NCBI GenBank assembly: GCA_050329575.1
Contig: JBHJOP010000008.1
Span: 1 to 26,574 of the forward strand
Direction of reading: 5' to 3'
Source: JAUXFS01 sp050329575
Lineage (GTDB): Bacteria; Pseudomonadota; Alphaproteobacteria; Rhodospirillales; Defluviicoccaceae
Length of the DNA: 26,574 nt
Shown here piece after piece: positions 1 to 8,531 of this stretch (position 1 is the first letter of the stretch; each line of letters opens with the position of its first letter). A program made the position numbers and the translations under genes. The notes under the pieces were generated by a model, which saw only the letters and a list, made by a program, of their open reading frames with translations, was not told where the DNA came from and searched no databases.

Positions 1-783
1 CGCGGTTTCGAACGTCAGCATCAGATCCTCGGCCCGTTCGTCGATCTCGATCTCGCTGTCGCGGACGACCCGGAAGCACCCGTGCTTCTGCAGGGTGAAG
101 CTGGGGAACAGGCTGTCGACGAACAACGCGATCACTTCCTCGAGCGGAATGAACCGGATGCCGTCGCCGAGCAGGCGGACGAAGCGCTGGATCTTCGTGG
201 GAACGGGAATCAGCGCATACCTGTCCTTGCCGTCGGCGCCGGAGAGGTGCAGGAACACGCAGACGCCGAGGTTGGGAATGAACGGGAACGGGTTCGCCGG
301 ATCGACGGCGAGCGGGGTCAGAACGGGAAACACGTTGTCGATGAACCAGGTTTCCAGCCACGACCGGTCGTCGGCCGACAACTCCTGAGCGGTCACCACC
401 CGGATCCCCTGCCGGGCAAGTTCGGCCTGAAGCGTCGCCCAGATGTCCCGCTGCTTGGTCATCAGTTGCGACCCCACCTCGAGGATCGCCGACAACTGTT
501 GCGCCGGCGTCAGCCCATCCTGGCTCGGGGCGGTGATCCCCTCCTCGATCTGCGCCTTCAAGCCGGCGACCCGGACCATGTAGAACTCGTCCCAGTTGGT
601 CCCGGAGATCGCGAGAAACCGAAGCCGCTCGAGCAGCGGGTGATTCGGATTGGTCGCCTCCTCGAGAACGCGGCCGTTGAAGGCCAGCCACGAGAGCTCG
701 CGATTGATGAACGCCGGCTGGCTCTCACCGTCCACGCCGTCCGCCCGCGCGCGCGCTTCGACCGTCGTCTCGGCATCCGTCAT
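1..783 (-). CDS. ppk1: Polyphosphate kinase 1, N-terminal part (cut by window edge)
   Basis: Makes and breaks inorganic polyphosphate using ATP. The reverse strand reads 261 codons from ATG 783 to base 1 with no stop. Near the N-terminus it carries the hallmark PPK1 segment around FINRELSWLAFNGRVLEEA, then NPNHPLLERLRFLAISGTN and DEFYMVRVAGL, followed by the start of the H domain (VFPVLTPLAVDPANPFPFIPN). The catalytic histidines lie in the missing C-terminal two thirds. Two in-frame ATGs are adjacent (786 and 783). A GGAGG lies 6 nt before the second and only 3 nt before the first, so 783 is preferred. The family is recognised with high confidence; nothing can be said of the 3' end or the downstream neighbours. 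Confidence 0.95.
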   Translation of the reverse strand, partial: MTDAETTVEARARADGVDGESQPAFINRELSWLAFNGRVLEEATNPNHPLLERLRFLAISGTNWDEFYMVRVAGLKAQIEEGITAPSQDGLTPAQQLSAILEVGSQLMTKQRDIWATLQAELARQGIRVVTAQELSADDRSWLETWFIDNVFPVLTPLAVDPANPFPFIPNLGVCVFLHLSGADGKDRYALIPVPTKIQRFVRLLGDGIRFIPLEEVIALFVDSLFPSFTLQKHGCFRVVRDSEIEIDERAEDLMLTFETA

Positions 784-873
784 CATCGACCTCCGTCACC
801 CTCCGTCATCCACGGGAAAAACACCTTAGCACCCTGTCCCGGTTTCCAGGACCCCCCTCGAGTGCCGGCGGGT

Positions 874-902
874 TTGAGTTCACCCCGATGCCCGGCTATG
901 AT
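874..902 (+). promoter_or_regulatory. Predicted sigma-70-type promoter of the YHYH protein gene
   Basis: TTGAGT (874-879), a 17-bp spacer, then TATGAT (897-902) on the plus strand. The predicted start near 909 leaves a leader of about 135 nt before the ATG at 1046. It lies in the only gap between the divergent ppk1 and YHYH genes. Prediction from consensus match and spacing only. Confidence 0.45.
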
Positions 903-1045
903 CGGAGCGCGATCTGCGGCATGGTGCCGGTCGGGGCCGCCGCCGTTGCGTTCGCCGTCGGTCGACGCCCGCTGTCCGTCGAGCCAGCCGGTGCCGTCTC
1001 CGAAGGCGCGAATCGGACGAGCCCCGCGATCATGGAAGGAAGCCG

Positions 1046-1393
1046 ATGATGAAGGTGCTGGTCGTTCTCGGCACGATGCTGTCGATCCTGATCGGGCCTC
1101 TGCCCGCGCAGTCCCACGGCGGTCCCCTCGACGGCCAGGGATGCCATTTCGACCGATTGGCCGGCGACTATCATTGCCACCAGGGGCCGCTCGCAGGCCA
1201 GGGGTTCAGATCGCCGATCGATGCCAGCGAACAGCGCCGGCGGATGGGCATCGATTCGGCCCCGGGGGCGCCGTCCGCCCAGTGCTGCGTCATCTGCCGT
1301 CGGGGGCAGGATCAGAAGGCGTGCGGCGATGCCTGCATCCCGACCTGGAAGATCTGCCAGGAGCCGCGCGGCTGTGCGTGCGATCGATACTGA
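1046..1393 (+). CDS. Small secreted Cys-rich YHYH-motif protein
   Basis: 115 residues of unknown function. Residues 1-23 form a signal peptide (MMKVL, hydrophobic core, cleavage probably after AQS). The mature part opens with HGGPLDGQGCHF, then a DYHCH motif of the YHYH type. The C-terminal 40 residues hold a cysteine cluster (CCVIC, ACGDAC, ICQEPRGCAC), nine cysteines over about 33 residues. This suggests a disulphide- or metal-stabilised exported domain. The histidine motif and cysteines could bind metal, but that is inference. ATG 1046 follows GGAAGGA at 1034-1040; ATG 1049 is an alternative. The next gene encodes a periplasmic thiol-disulphide protein, which fits a partner of an exported Cys-rich protein, but adjacency is the only evidence. 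Confidence 0.75.
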   Translation: MMKVLVVLGTMLSILIGPLPAQSHGGPLDGQGCHFDRLAGDYHCHQGPLAGQGFRSPIDASEQRRRMGIDSAPGAPSAQCCVICRRGQDQKACGDACIPTWKICQEPRGCACDRY

Positions 1394-1502
1394 CGTCGCG
1401 GCGGAACCGCCGAAGCGAGCGGCGCGAGGCGCATCCGTCGCCTCGAGGCCTTCGGGCGACCGGACCGGCGGACGGTCGTTTCGGCAGGTCTGGCGGCTTC
1501 TG

Positions 1503-2024
1503 ATGGCGTCCGCGGTCGCCGCCGTCGTCGCCTCGGCGGCGCCCCGTCCCGCATTCGCTCAGGACTTCCTGATGCTCGGCGTGCTGCCGATCGGCAAACC
1601 GGTTCCGCAGTTCGATCTTCCGCCGCTGCAGGGACGGTCGTCGGGGCTCTCCGACCGGGACCTTCGCGGAGAGGTCTCGCTGGTCAATCTGTTCGCCTCC
1701 TGGTGCGCCCCCTGTCGCGAGGAGCATCCGCAGCTGATGGACCTGGCGCGGCGCAACGTCGCCCCGATCCATGGGCTGAACTACAAGGACGATCCCGCGG
1801 CGGCCGCCCGTTGGCTGACCTCGCTAGGCGATCCGTACACGCGGAGCGGTGCGGATGTCGACGGACGGGTCGGCGGCCGGTGGATGGTCCGGGGCCTGCC
1901 GGAAACCTTCGTCATCGACCGCAGCGGGCGCATCGCCTACGTCCACGTCGGGGTCCTCGATGCGGCCACCGTCGAAACCGTCATCCTGCCGCTGATCGCC
2001 TCGTTGAACGCGGCGGCACCGTGA
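1503..2024 (+). CDS. DsbE/CcmG-like periplasmic thioredoxin
   Basis: Thiol-disulphide oxidoreductase of the TlpA/DsbE (CcmG) group, which normally reduces apocytochrome c cysteines for haem attachment. From ATG 1503 it has 173 residues: an export segment ending PRPAFA-Q (about 1-19), the WCAPC redox motif at 67-71, the GLNYKDDP segment typical of DsbE, and the cis-proline loop RGLPETFVID (P133). The start is doubtful. ATG 1503 has no clear ribosome-binding site and gives a signal peptide with no positive n-region, whereas the frame is open upstream (RSFRQVWRLL directly before) back to GTG 1374, which would overlap the YHYH gene. No other ccm gene is visible, so it may be a stand-alone reductase serving the Cys-rich neighbour. 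Confidence 0.85.
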   Translation: MASAVAAVVASAAPRPAFAQDFLMLGVLPIGKPVPQFDLPPLQGRSSGLSDRDLRGEVSLVNLFASWCAPCREEHPQLMDLARRNVAPIHGLNYKDDPAAAARWLTSLGDPYTRSGADVDGRVGGRWMVRGLPETFVIDRSGRIAYVHVGVLDAATVETVILPLIASLNAAAP

Positions 2025-2046
2025 TCGCGACCGCCCGCGACGGCGG

Positions 2047-2763
2047 CTATCGCGGCTGCAGAACGATCTTGTCGGTCTTGGGATCGATGGTCAGCCGGAA
2101 CCGCTCCAGAAAGCTCATGCCGAGCAGGTGCTGGTCGCCGATCCGGTCGTCGGTGATGAATCCGACCGCGACATCCCGGACCTCGGCTTGACCGACGCGC
2201 ACCGAGCGCAGCGTCCCGACCCGGACATCGACCGTGCCGTTGGCGGTTTCGGCCTCGTCGTCGTCGAGGTCGTCGGGACCAAAGCCCAAGGGCGCGATCA
2301 TCGAACTCGGCAGCACCAGCGTCGAGGCGCCGGTGTCGACGACCAGTCTCACGGTTCGCTTGTTCCCGGTCGGCCCGGTGAGCTCGGCCTCGACGACGTG
2401 CCGCCCGCCGCTTCGTTCGGTGCCGACGGCGTCACGCCGCGCCGCCGGCTGCGGAGCGGGGCCCCGGCTCAGGATCCGAAGCTCGCGAACGCCGCCGTCG
2501 GCGTCGTGAACAACGAGGTAGTTGAAGCCCTTGAGCAAGGTCTCGAGCTGCTCCAGCGGCGCTGCCTCGTCGACGTCTCTCGCCGGCGCGTCGCCGATGC
2601 GGTCGAGCCCTTGCACCGGGAAACCGGCTCGCGCCGCCAGCGCCTCGACCTGCCCGCCGAGACCGCCTCCCGCTTCCTGGGCGACGACGGGCGCCGTCGC
2701 GGCGACGACGGCCGCGACAAGCGACAGGAACGCGAGGGCGCGGCGGATCGGTCTCGTCTCCAT
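2047..2763 (-). CDS. Exported retropepsin-like aspartic protease with STN-like N-terminal half
   Basis: 238 residues. Signal peptide at 1-29 (METRPIRRAL, hydrophobic stretch, VVAQ). Residues about 33-100 look like an STN-type domain, a small fold otherwise found at the N-terminus of secretins and TonB receptors (LAARAGFPVQG, then LETLLKGFNYLVV). Residues about 122-238 are a single retropepsin half-domain. The catalytic motif is VVDTGAST at 141-148, followed by LVLPSS, and the second half ends LLGMSFLERF at 213-222. Such one-lobed clan AA proteases must dimerise to be active. Location is periplasmic by signal peptide. The gene converges on the thioredoxin gene (22 bp between stops) and diverges from pgeF. 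The substrate is unknown. Confidence 0.85.
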   Translation of the reverse strand: METRPIRRALAFLSLVAAVVAATAPVVAQEAGGGLGGQVEALAARAGFPVQGLDRIGDAPARDVDEAAPLEQLETLLKGFNYLVVHDADGGVRELRILSRGPAPQPAARRDAVGTERSGGRHVVEAELTGPTGNKRTVRLVVDTGASTLVLPSSMIAPLGFGPDDLDDDEAETANGTVDVRVGTLRSVRVGQAEVRDVAVGFITDDRIGDQHLLGMSFLERFRLTIDPKTDKIVLQPR

Positions 2764-2816
2764 GCTTCATGCTTCCGGTCACTCGGCGTCGCGCAAGACG
2801 GGTCTCACCCACCCTC

Positions 2817-2845
2817 ATTGTCGCCGGTTTAGCGATCGGGTTCAA
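2817..2845 (-). promoter_or_regulatory. Predicted promoter of the retropepsin gene
   Basis: On the minus strand TTGAAC (2845-2840), exactly 17 bp, then GACAAT (2822-2817). Transcription would start near 2810, about 47 nt upstream of ATG 2763. Consensus-based prediction only. Confidence 0.4.
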
Positions 2846-2943
2846 ACACCGTGGATGATAACGGCGCCGAGGGTCTGCTATGGTCTCCCGCGAAGCCTCG
2901 GCCGCTGCCGGGCGGCCCCGACCATCGCAGGAAGGCGATCCGG

Positions 2944-3714
2944 ATGATGATCACCGCCGACGCGCTGACCGGTTGCTCCGGCGTCAGCCACGGTTTCTTC
3001 ACCCGCCAGGGCGGCGTCAGCGAGGGGGCGTTCGCCTCGCTCAACTGCGGTCTCGGGTCGGGCGACGATGTCGATCGGGTCCGGGCCAATCGTGCCCGGG
3101 CGATGGCGCGCATCGGCATGCCGCGCGCCGCGCTGGCGACCGCCCGTCAGGTGCATTCCCGCGCCGTCGCGGTGGTCGACGCGCCGTGGTCGGCGGACGA
3201 TCGCCCGCAGGCGGACGGACTGGTGACGAGGACCCGAGGCGTTGCGCTCGGCATTCTGACCGCCGACTGCACGCCCGTGCTGTTCGCGGATCCGGCCGCG
3301 CGGGTGATCGGCGGCGCCCATGCCGGCTGGCGCGGGGCGCGGGCCGGCATCCTGGAGGCGACGGTGGCGGCGATGGTCGATCTCGGCGCCCGCGTCCGCG
3401 ACATCGTCGCCGCGATCGGTCCCTGCATCCGCCAGGACTCCTATGAGGTCGGCGCCGAGTTCCATGCCGCCTTCACGGCCGACGATCCGGACTCCGATCG
3501 GCTGTTTCGACCTTCGGCGCGGGCGGGCCGCTATCGGTTCGATCTGCCCGGCTACGTGGGATCCCGCCTTTCCGGGCTCTCGATCCGGGCCGTCGAGGAC
3601 CTCCCGTTCGACACCTTCGCCGACGAACACAGGTTCTTCAGCTACCGCCGGACGAGCTTGAACGGCGGCGGCGACTATGGACGGGCCCTCTCCGTCATCG
3701 CGCTCGAACCCTGA
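2944..3714 (+). CDS. pgeF: PgeF/YfiH-family purine nucleoside phosphorylase (laccase domain)
   Basis: 256 residues, cytosolic. The family is a zinc-dependent purine nucleoside phosphorylase / adenosine deaminase (bacterial homologue of LACC1), also called peptidoglycan editing factor. The conserved metal ligands are visible: H71 in ARQVHS, C109 in LTADCTPV, and H126 in GGAHAGWRG. GFFTRQGGVS at 17-26 and FSYRR near the end are also family hallmarks. ATG 2944 follows AGGAAGG (2929-2935) with 8 nt spacing and is preferred over the in-frame ATG at 2851, which would add 31 unconserved residues. It heads the pgeF-M24-prs-rplY-pth-ychF run, with 19 bp to the next start, so probably co-transcribed. 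Confidence 0.92.
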   Translation: MMITADALTGCSGVSHGFFTRQGGVSEGAFASLNCGLGSGDDVDRVRANRARAMARIGMPRAALATARQVHSRAVAVVDAPWSADDRPQADGLVTRTRGVALGILTADCTPVLFADPAARVIGGAHAGWRGARAGILEATVAAMVDLGARVRDIVAAIGPCIRQDSYEVGAEFHAAFTADDPDSDRLFRPSARAGRYRFDLPGYVGSRLSGLSIRAVEDLPFDTFADEHRFFSYRRTSLNGGGDYGRALSVIALEP

Positions 3715-3733
3715 CGACACGGACACGCAAGCG

Positions 3734-4885
3734 ATGGCCCTGCATTTCACCGAGCCGGACCTCGCGCAGCGCCGCGCCCGAGCCTGCGCCATGATGGCCG
3801 GCCGCGGTCTCGACGGGCTCCTGATCTTTCGCCAGGAGAGCATGTACTACCTCACCGGCTACGATACCTTCGGCTACGTGTTCTTCCAGTGCCTGTACCT
3901 CGGCGCCGACGGCACCATGACCTTGCTGACCCGTGCCCCGGATCTCCGCCAGGCGCGCCACACCTCGGTGATCGAGGACATCCGCGTGTGGGTCGACGGC
4001 GACGCCGCCGACCCGGCGGCACGGCTTGTCGATATCCTGGTCGAACATCGCTGTCGCGGTCGCCGCCTCGGCGTCGAGTGGGAAGCCTATGGCCTGACCG
4101 CCCGCAACGGTCTGCGGCTGGTGGCGGCCCTCGACGGATTCTGTGCGACGGCCGACGCGTCCGACCTGGTCAGCCGGCTGCGGGTGCTGAAAAGCGACGC
4201 CGAACTCGCGTACGTGCGGCGGGCCGCAGAGCTCGCCGACGACGCCTACGCCGCCGCCGTCGCGCTGACCGCCCCCGGCGCCGCCGAGGCGGAGATCCTG
4301 GCCGCCATGCAGGGGACGGTGCTGCGCGGCGGCGGCGACTACCCGGGAAACGAATACATCATCGGCTCGGGCCGCGACGCCTTGCTGTGCCGCTACCATT
4401 CCGGGCGCCGGCACCTCGATGCCGACGACCAGATCACCCTGGAATGGGCGGGGGCCTTCCGCCACTACCACGCCTGCCTGATGCGGACCTTCGTCGTCGG
4501 CACGCCGCCGCCGGCGCAGCGTTCGATGTTCGAGGCCGCCAGGGACGCGCTCGACGCCGCGAAGGCGGCGCTGGTCCCGGGCCGGCCGCTGGGAGAGGCC
4601 TTCGATGCCCACGCCAGGGTGCTGGACGATGCGGGATATCGGGCCCACCGCATGAACGCCTGCGGATACAGTCTCGGCGCCACGTTCGCGCCGAACTGGA
4701 TGGACTGGCCGATGCTGTATCACGGCTGTCCGGAACCGGTGTCGGCGGGTATGGTGTTGTTCGTGCACATCATCATCTTCGATTCCGATGCCGGACTGGC
4801 GATGACCCTGGGAGAGACGGTGTCGTTGAGCGCGAGCGGGCCGGCGACGCTGTCGCGGGCGCCGCTGACGTTCGTCGCCGGGTAG
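3734..4885 (+). CDS. M24 (creatinase/prolidase-fold) hydrolase lacking canonical metal ligands
   Basis: 383 residues. The N-terminal creatinase-type domain (about 1-150, with IFRQESMYYLTGYDTFGY) is followed by the pita-bread domain (about 155-383). In metal-dependent members five residues (Asp, Asp, His, Glu, Glu) bind two metal ions. Here the first Asp position is E237 (ITLEWAG), the second appears to be C248 (ACLMRTF), the GHG-type histidine segment reads NACGYSLG, and the TIEP-type glutamate position reads FVHII; only E361 (LGETV) is clearly kept. This pattern resembles the metal-independent creatinase/ectoine hydrolase (DoeA) branch more than Xaa-Pro peptidases. The substrate is not predictable from sequence. 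ATG 3734 lies 19 bp after pgeF. Confidence 0.85.
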   Translation: MALHFTEPDLAQRRARACAMMAGRGLDGLLIFRQESMYYLTGYDTFGYVFFQCLYLGADGTMTLLTRAPDLRQARHTSVIEDIRVWVDGDAADPAARLVDILVEHRCRGRRLGVEWEAYGLTARNGLRLVAALDGFCATADASDLVSRLRVLKSDAELAYVRRAAELADDAYAAAVALTAPGAAEAEILAAMQGTVLRGGGDYPGNEYIIGSGRDALLCRYHSGRRHLDADDQITLEWAGAFRHYHACLMRTFVVGTPPPAQRSMFEAARDALDAAKAALVPGRPLGEAFDAHARVLDDAGYRAHRMNACGYSLGATFAPNWMDWPMLYHGCPEPVSAGMVLFVHIIIFDSDAGLAMTLGETVSLSASGPATLSRAPLTFVAG

Positions 4886-4891
4886 GTTGCG

Positions 4892-4960
4892 ATGCCGCAC
4901 CTGGTGCTCCTGACGATGTTCTTCGTTCTGGTCATGGTCGCGACCTGCGTCCTCGGCTGA
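4892..4960 (+). CDS. Possible 22-residue hydrophobic micropeptide
   Basis: ATG 4892 to TGA 4960 encodes a peptide that is almost entirely a membrane-span-like hydrophobic stretch (MPHLVLLTMF... ending TCVLG), starting 6 nt after the M24 stop. The upstream GGTAGG (4881-4886) is a weak ribosome-binding site. There is one cysteine near the C-terminus. It might be a real small membrane protein or a chance open frame; conservation would decide. Confidence 0.25.
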   Translation: MPHLVLLTMFFVLVMVATCVLG

Positions 4961-4988
4961 CCCCGGCCCCGGTCGCCAACAATCCGGT

Positions 4989-5017
4989 TTGCACGCCATG
5001 GAACACGTTGGTACAGT
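4989..5017 (+). promoter_or_regulatory. Possible promoter of prs
   Basis: TTGCAC (4989-4994), a 17-bp spacer, then TACAGT (5012-5017), in the 225-bp gap before prs. The match is moderate; it would give a leader of about 85 nt. Confidence 0.3.
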
Positions 5018-5110
5018 CCGCCGGCGACGTGCTGGCGCAGGGGTGGCGGTGCCTGCCGCAGGGTCTTGCGCCCGGAGTTCCGAGGGCGCGGCGGAAGGGA
5101 ACTTGAGAGC

Positions 5111-6042
<932 letters not shown>

Positions 6043-6043
<1 letters not shown>

Positions 6044-6056
6044 GCCGAAGTCGGCT
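6043..6056 (+). terminator. Weak hairpin after prs, terminator- or leader-like
   Basis: AGCCG (6043-6047), loop AAGT, CGGCT (6052-6056), then ATTTAGG. The stem is only 5 bp and the T run only three, so it is a poor intrinsic terminator. It starts inside the prs stop codon. Confidence 0.2.
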
Positions 6057-6119
6057 ATTTAGGCGCCGTCCGTCGGCATCCCCGGACGCCGCGGGCCTGC
6101 GTGGACAAGGAGACTAGGA

Positions 6120-6776
6120 ATGGCACAAAGCATACCCCTCGCCGCGGAAGTGCGCACGCGGGCCGGCAAGGGGCCCGCCCGCCAGACGCGGCGTGCCGGC
6201 CGTGTTCCCGCCGTCATCTACGGCAACAAGCAGGCGCCGGTGATGATCTCGCTGGCGGAGAAGGACGTGCTCAAGCAGATCCGCACCCCCGGCTTCTTCT
6301 CGCACCTGTTCGAGCTCGACCTCGGCGGCAGCAAGGAGCAGGTGCTGGCGCGCGATCTGCAGCGCGATCCGGTCACCGACGCCCCGTTGCATCTCGATTT
6401 CATGCGCTTCAGTGCGACCGCCCGCTTCGACGTCGACGTCGAGTTGCGGTTCGAGAACGAGGGCGAGTCGCCGGGACTGAAGTTCGGCGGGGTGCTCAAC
6501 GTCGTCATGCGCACCGTCCCGCTGGTCTGCCGGCCGGACGCGATCCCCGAGAGCGTCACTGTCGACCTCGGCGGTCTGGCGATCGGCGACGTCATCCATG
6601 TCAGGGACCTGAAGATCCCGGCGGATACGGAGCTGGCGGTGGCGGATCTCGACGCGCCGGTCGCCTCGGTGGCGGCGCCGACCGTCGCGCCCGTCGAGGC
6701 GGAGGAGACCGAAGCGGCGGAGCCGGTCGAGATCGCGGCCAAACCGGAGAAGAAGGCCGGCGGCGAAGAGGGCTGA
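6120..6776 (+). CDS. rplY: 50S ribosomal protein L25/general stress protein Ctc
   Basis: 218 residues, the long CTC form. The N-terminal L25 domain (about 1-95, with RTRAGKGPARQTRRAGRVPAVIYG) binds 5S rRNA. The C-terminal TL5-type beta domain (about 100-190, with GVLNVVMRTVPLVCRPD and GDVIHVRDLKIP) is followed by an Ala/Glu-rich tail ending KKAGGEEG. AAGGAG at 6107-6112 with 7 nt spacing fixes ATG 6120. pth follows after 15 bp, so the two are very likely co-transcribed, a common pairing in which a ribosomal protein precedes peptidyl-tRNA hydrolase. Confidence 0.96.
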   Translation: MAQSIPLAAEVRTRAGKGPARQTRRAGRVPAVIYGNKQAPVMISLAEKDVLKQIRTPGFFSHLFELDLGGSKEQVLARDLQRDPVTDAPLHLDFMRFSATARFDVDVELRFENEGESPGLKFGGVLNVVMRTVPLVCRPDAIPESVTVDLGGLAIGDVIHVRDLKIPADTELAVADLDAPVASVAAPTVAPVEAEETEAAEPVEIAAKPEKKAGGEEG

Positions 6777-6791
6777 CCATCGCTCCCTCTC

Positions 6792-7442
6792 ATGTCCGCG
6801 ACGCGATTGCTGGTCGTCGGCCTCGGCAATCCCGGTGCGGCCTATGCCGGAAACCGTCACAACATCGGCTTCATGGCGGTGGCGGCGATCGCCTGCCGTT
6901 ACGGGTTCGATGCGTTCCGCCGCAAGTTCCAGGGCGAGGTCGCCGAGGGGACGGTGGCCGGTCGCCGCATCCTGGCACTCAGGCCGCTGACCTACATGAA
7001 CGAGTCGGGACGATCGGTCGCGGCGGCGGCGCGATTCTACGGGATCGGCGGCGAGGACATCGTGGTCTTTCATGACGAACTCGATCTCCTCCCCGGCAGG
7101 GTGCGGGTCAAGGACGGGGGCGGCCACGCGGGCCACAACGGGCTCCGGAGCCTTCACGCCCACATCGGTCCGGGGTTCCGACGGGTTCGCCTCGGCATCG
7201 GCAGACCCGTCGATGGCGACCGGGTGGTCGGTTACGTGCTGGAAGACTTCGCGAAGGCCGACCGGACGTGGCTGGAGCCGCTCCTCGAAGCCGTCGCCGA
7301 CCAGTTTCCACTGCTCGTCGCCGGCGATGCCGGCACCTTCATGAGCAAGGTGGCGCTGGCGACCAGGCCACCCGCACCACGGCGGGCGAAGCCGTCCGAA
7401 GGCGGCGCCGGACCGGCGGCGGACGGGTCCGATGGGATTTAA
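6792..7442 (+). CDS. pth: Peptidyl-tRNA hydrolase
   Basis: 216 residues. Releases peptides from tRNA dropped by stalled ribosomes. Family motifs in order: VVGLGNPGAAYAGNRHNIGF with the catalytic His at residue 23, PLTYMNESGRSV, FHDELDLLPGR with the catalytic Asp, and GGGHAGHNGLRS. The C-terminus carries an extra low-complexity tail of about 25 residues (PPAPRRAKPSEGG...), which the core enzyme does not need. The last 11 nt overlap the ychF start, indicating translational coupling. Confidence 0.97.
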   Translation: MSATRLLVVGLGNPGAAYAGNRHNIGFMAVAAIACRYGFDAFRRKFQGEVAEGTVAGRRILALRPLTYMNESGRSVAAAARFYGIGGEDIVVFHDELDLLPGRVRVKDGGGHAGHNGLRSLHAHIGPGFRRVRLGIGRPVDGDRVVGYVLEDFAKADRTWLEPLLEAVADQFPLLVAGDAGTFMSKVALATRPPAPRRAKPSEGGAGPAADGSDGI

Positions 7443-8529
7443 CTGCGGCATCGTCGGCCTGCCCAACGTCGGCAAGTCGACGCTGTTCAACGCCCTGACC
7501 GCCACCGCGACGGCGCAGGCGGCGAACTTCCCGTTCTGCACCATCGAGCCCAACGTCGGCAGGGTCGCCGTTCCCGATCGCCGCCTGGAGCGGATCGGGG
7601 CGATCTCCGGATCGCAGAAGGTGACGCCGACCCAGCTCGAGTTCGTCGACATCGCCGGCCTGGTGCAGGGGGCGAGCCGCGGCGAGGGGCTCGGCAACAA
7701 GTTCCTGGCGCACATCCGCGAGGTCGACGCGATCCTCCATCTGGTGCGCTGCTTCGCCGACGACGGCATCGTCCACGTCGCCGGTGCGATCGACCCGCTG
7801 CGCGACATCGACATCATCGAAACCGAACTGATGATCGCCGATCTGGAGAGCCTCGAGCGCCGACTGGCGCCGCTGACCAAGAGACTGCGGAGCGGCGATC
7901 GCGAGGCGAAGGACACGCTGCCCCTCGTCGAACGGGCGCTGACGCTCCTCCGCGAGGGCCGTCCGGCCCGGCTCGTCCCGGTCGCCGACGACGAGCGCAA
8001 GGCGTTCCGGACGCTGCAGCTGCTGACCGCCAAGCCGGTTCTCTACGTCTGCAACGTCGAGGAGGATGCGGCGACGGGCAATCCCCTGACCGAACGGGTC
8101 GCCGCCCGCGCCGCCCTGGAAGGGGCGGCGTCCGTCGTCATTTCGGCGCGCATCGAGGCCGAGCTGTCCGAGCTCGCCGACCCGGCCGAGCGGGCGGCCT
8201 ATCTGGAGAGCCTGGGGCTGCACGAAGCCGGCCTCGAGCAGGTCATCCACGCCGGCTACCGGCTGCTCGACCTGATCACCTTCTTCACCACCGGCCCCAA
8301 GGAGAGCCGCGCCTGGACCGTCCGTCGCGGCGCCACGGCGCCGGAGGCGGCCGGCGCCATCCACAGCGACTTCGAGCGCGGGTTCATCCGCGCCGAGACC
8401 ATCTCGTTCGCCGATTTCATCGACCTCGGCGGCGAGCAGGCGGCCCGGGACGCCGGCCGCATGCGCTCGGAAGGGCGCGATTACGTGGTCGCCGACGGCG
8501 ACATCATGCTGTTTCGCTTCAACGTCTGA
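7432..8529 (+). CDS. ychF: Redox-responsive ATPase/GTPase YchF
   Basis: 365 residues, the normal length. Obg-like P-loop NTPase that prefers ATP and is linked to ribosomes and stress. Motifs: G1 at residues 9-17 (LPNVGKST), G3-type DIAGLVQGAS, the ATP-favouring NVEE in YVCNVEED (in place of NKxD), and the C-terminal TGS domain (LITFFTTGPKESRAWTVRRGATAPEAAGAIH) ending GDIMLFRFNV. ATG 7432 lies inside pth (11-nt overlap). It converges on the thioesterase pair with only 2 bp between stop codons and no terminator visible between them. Confidence 0.97.
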   Translation: MGFNCGIVGLPNVGKSTLFNALTATATAQAANFPFCTIEPNVGRVAVPDRRLERIGAISGSQKVTPTQLEFVDIAGLVQGASRGEGLGNKFLAHIREVDAILHLVRCFADDGIVHVAGAIDPLRDIDIIETELMIADLESLERRLAPLTKRLRSGDREAKDTLPLVERALTLLREGRPARLVPVADDERKAFRTLQLLTAKPVLYVCNVEEDAATGNPLTERVAARAALEGAASVVISARIEAELSELADPAERAAYLESLGLHEAGLEQVIHAGYRLLDLITFFTTGPKESRAWTVRRGATAPEAAGAIHSDFERGFIRAETISFADFIDLGGEQAARDAGRMRSEGRDYVVADGDIMLFRFNV

Positions 8530-8531
8530 CC

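Noticed and set aside
82..1503. 473-residue plus-strand frame over ppk1 and beyond
   Set aside because: Antisense to the clear PPK1 N-terminus and in another frame of the YHYH gene; no motif, composition typical of GC-rich shadows.
8530..8531. Terminator between the convergent ychF and thioesterase genes
   Set aside because: Stops are 2 bp apart and no stem with a T run is visible.
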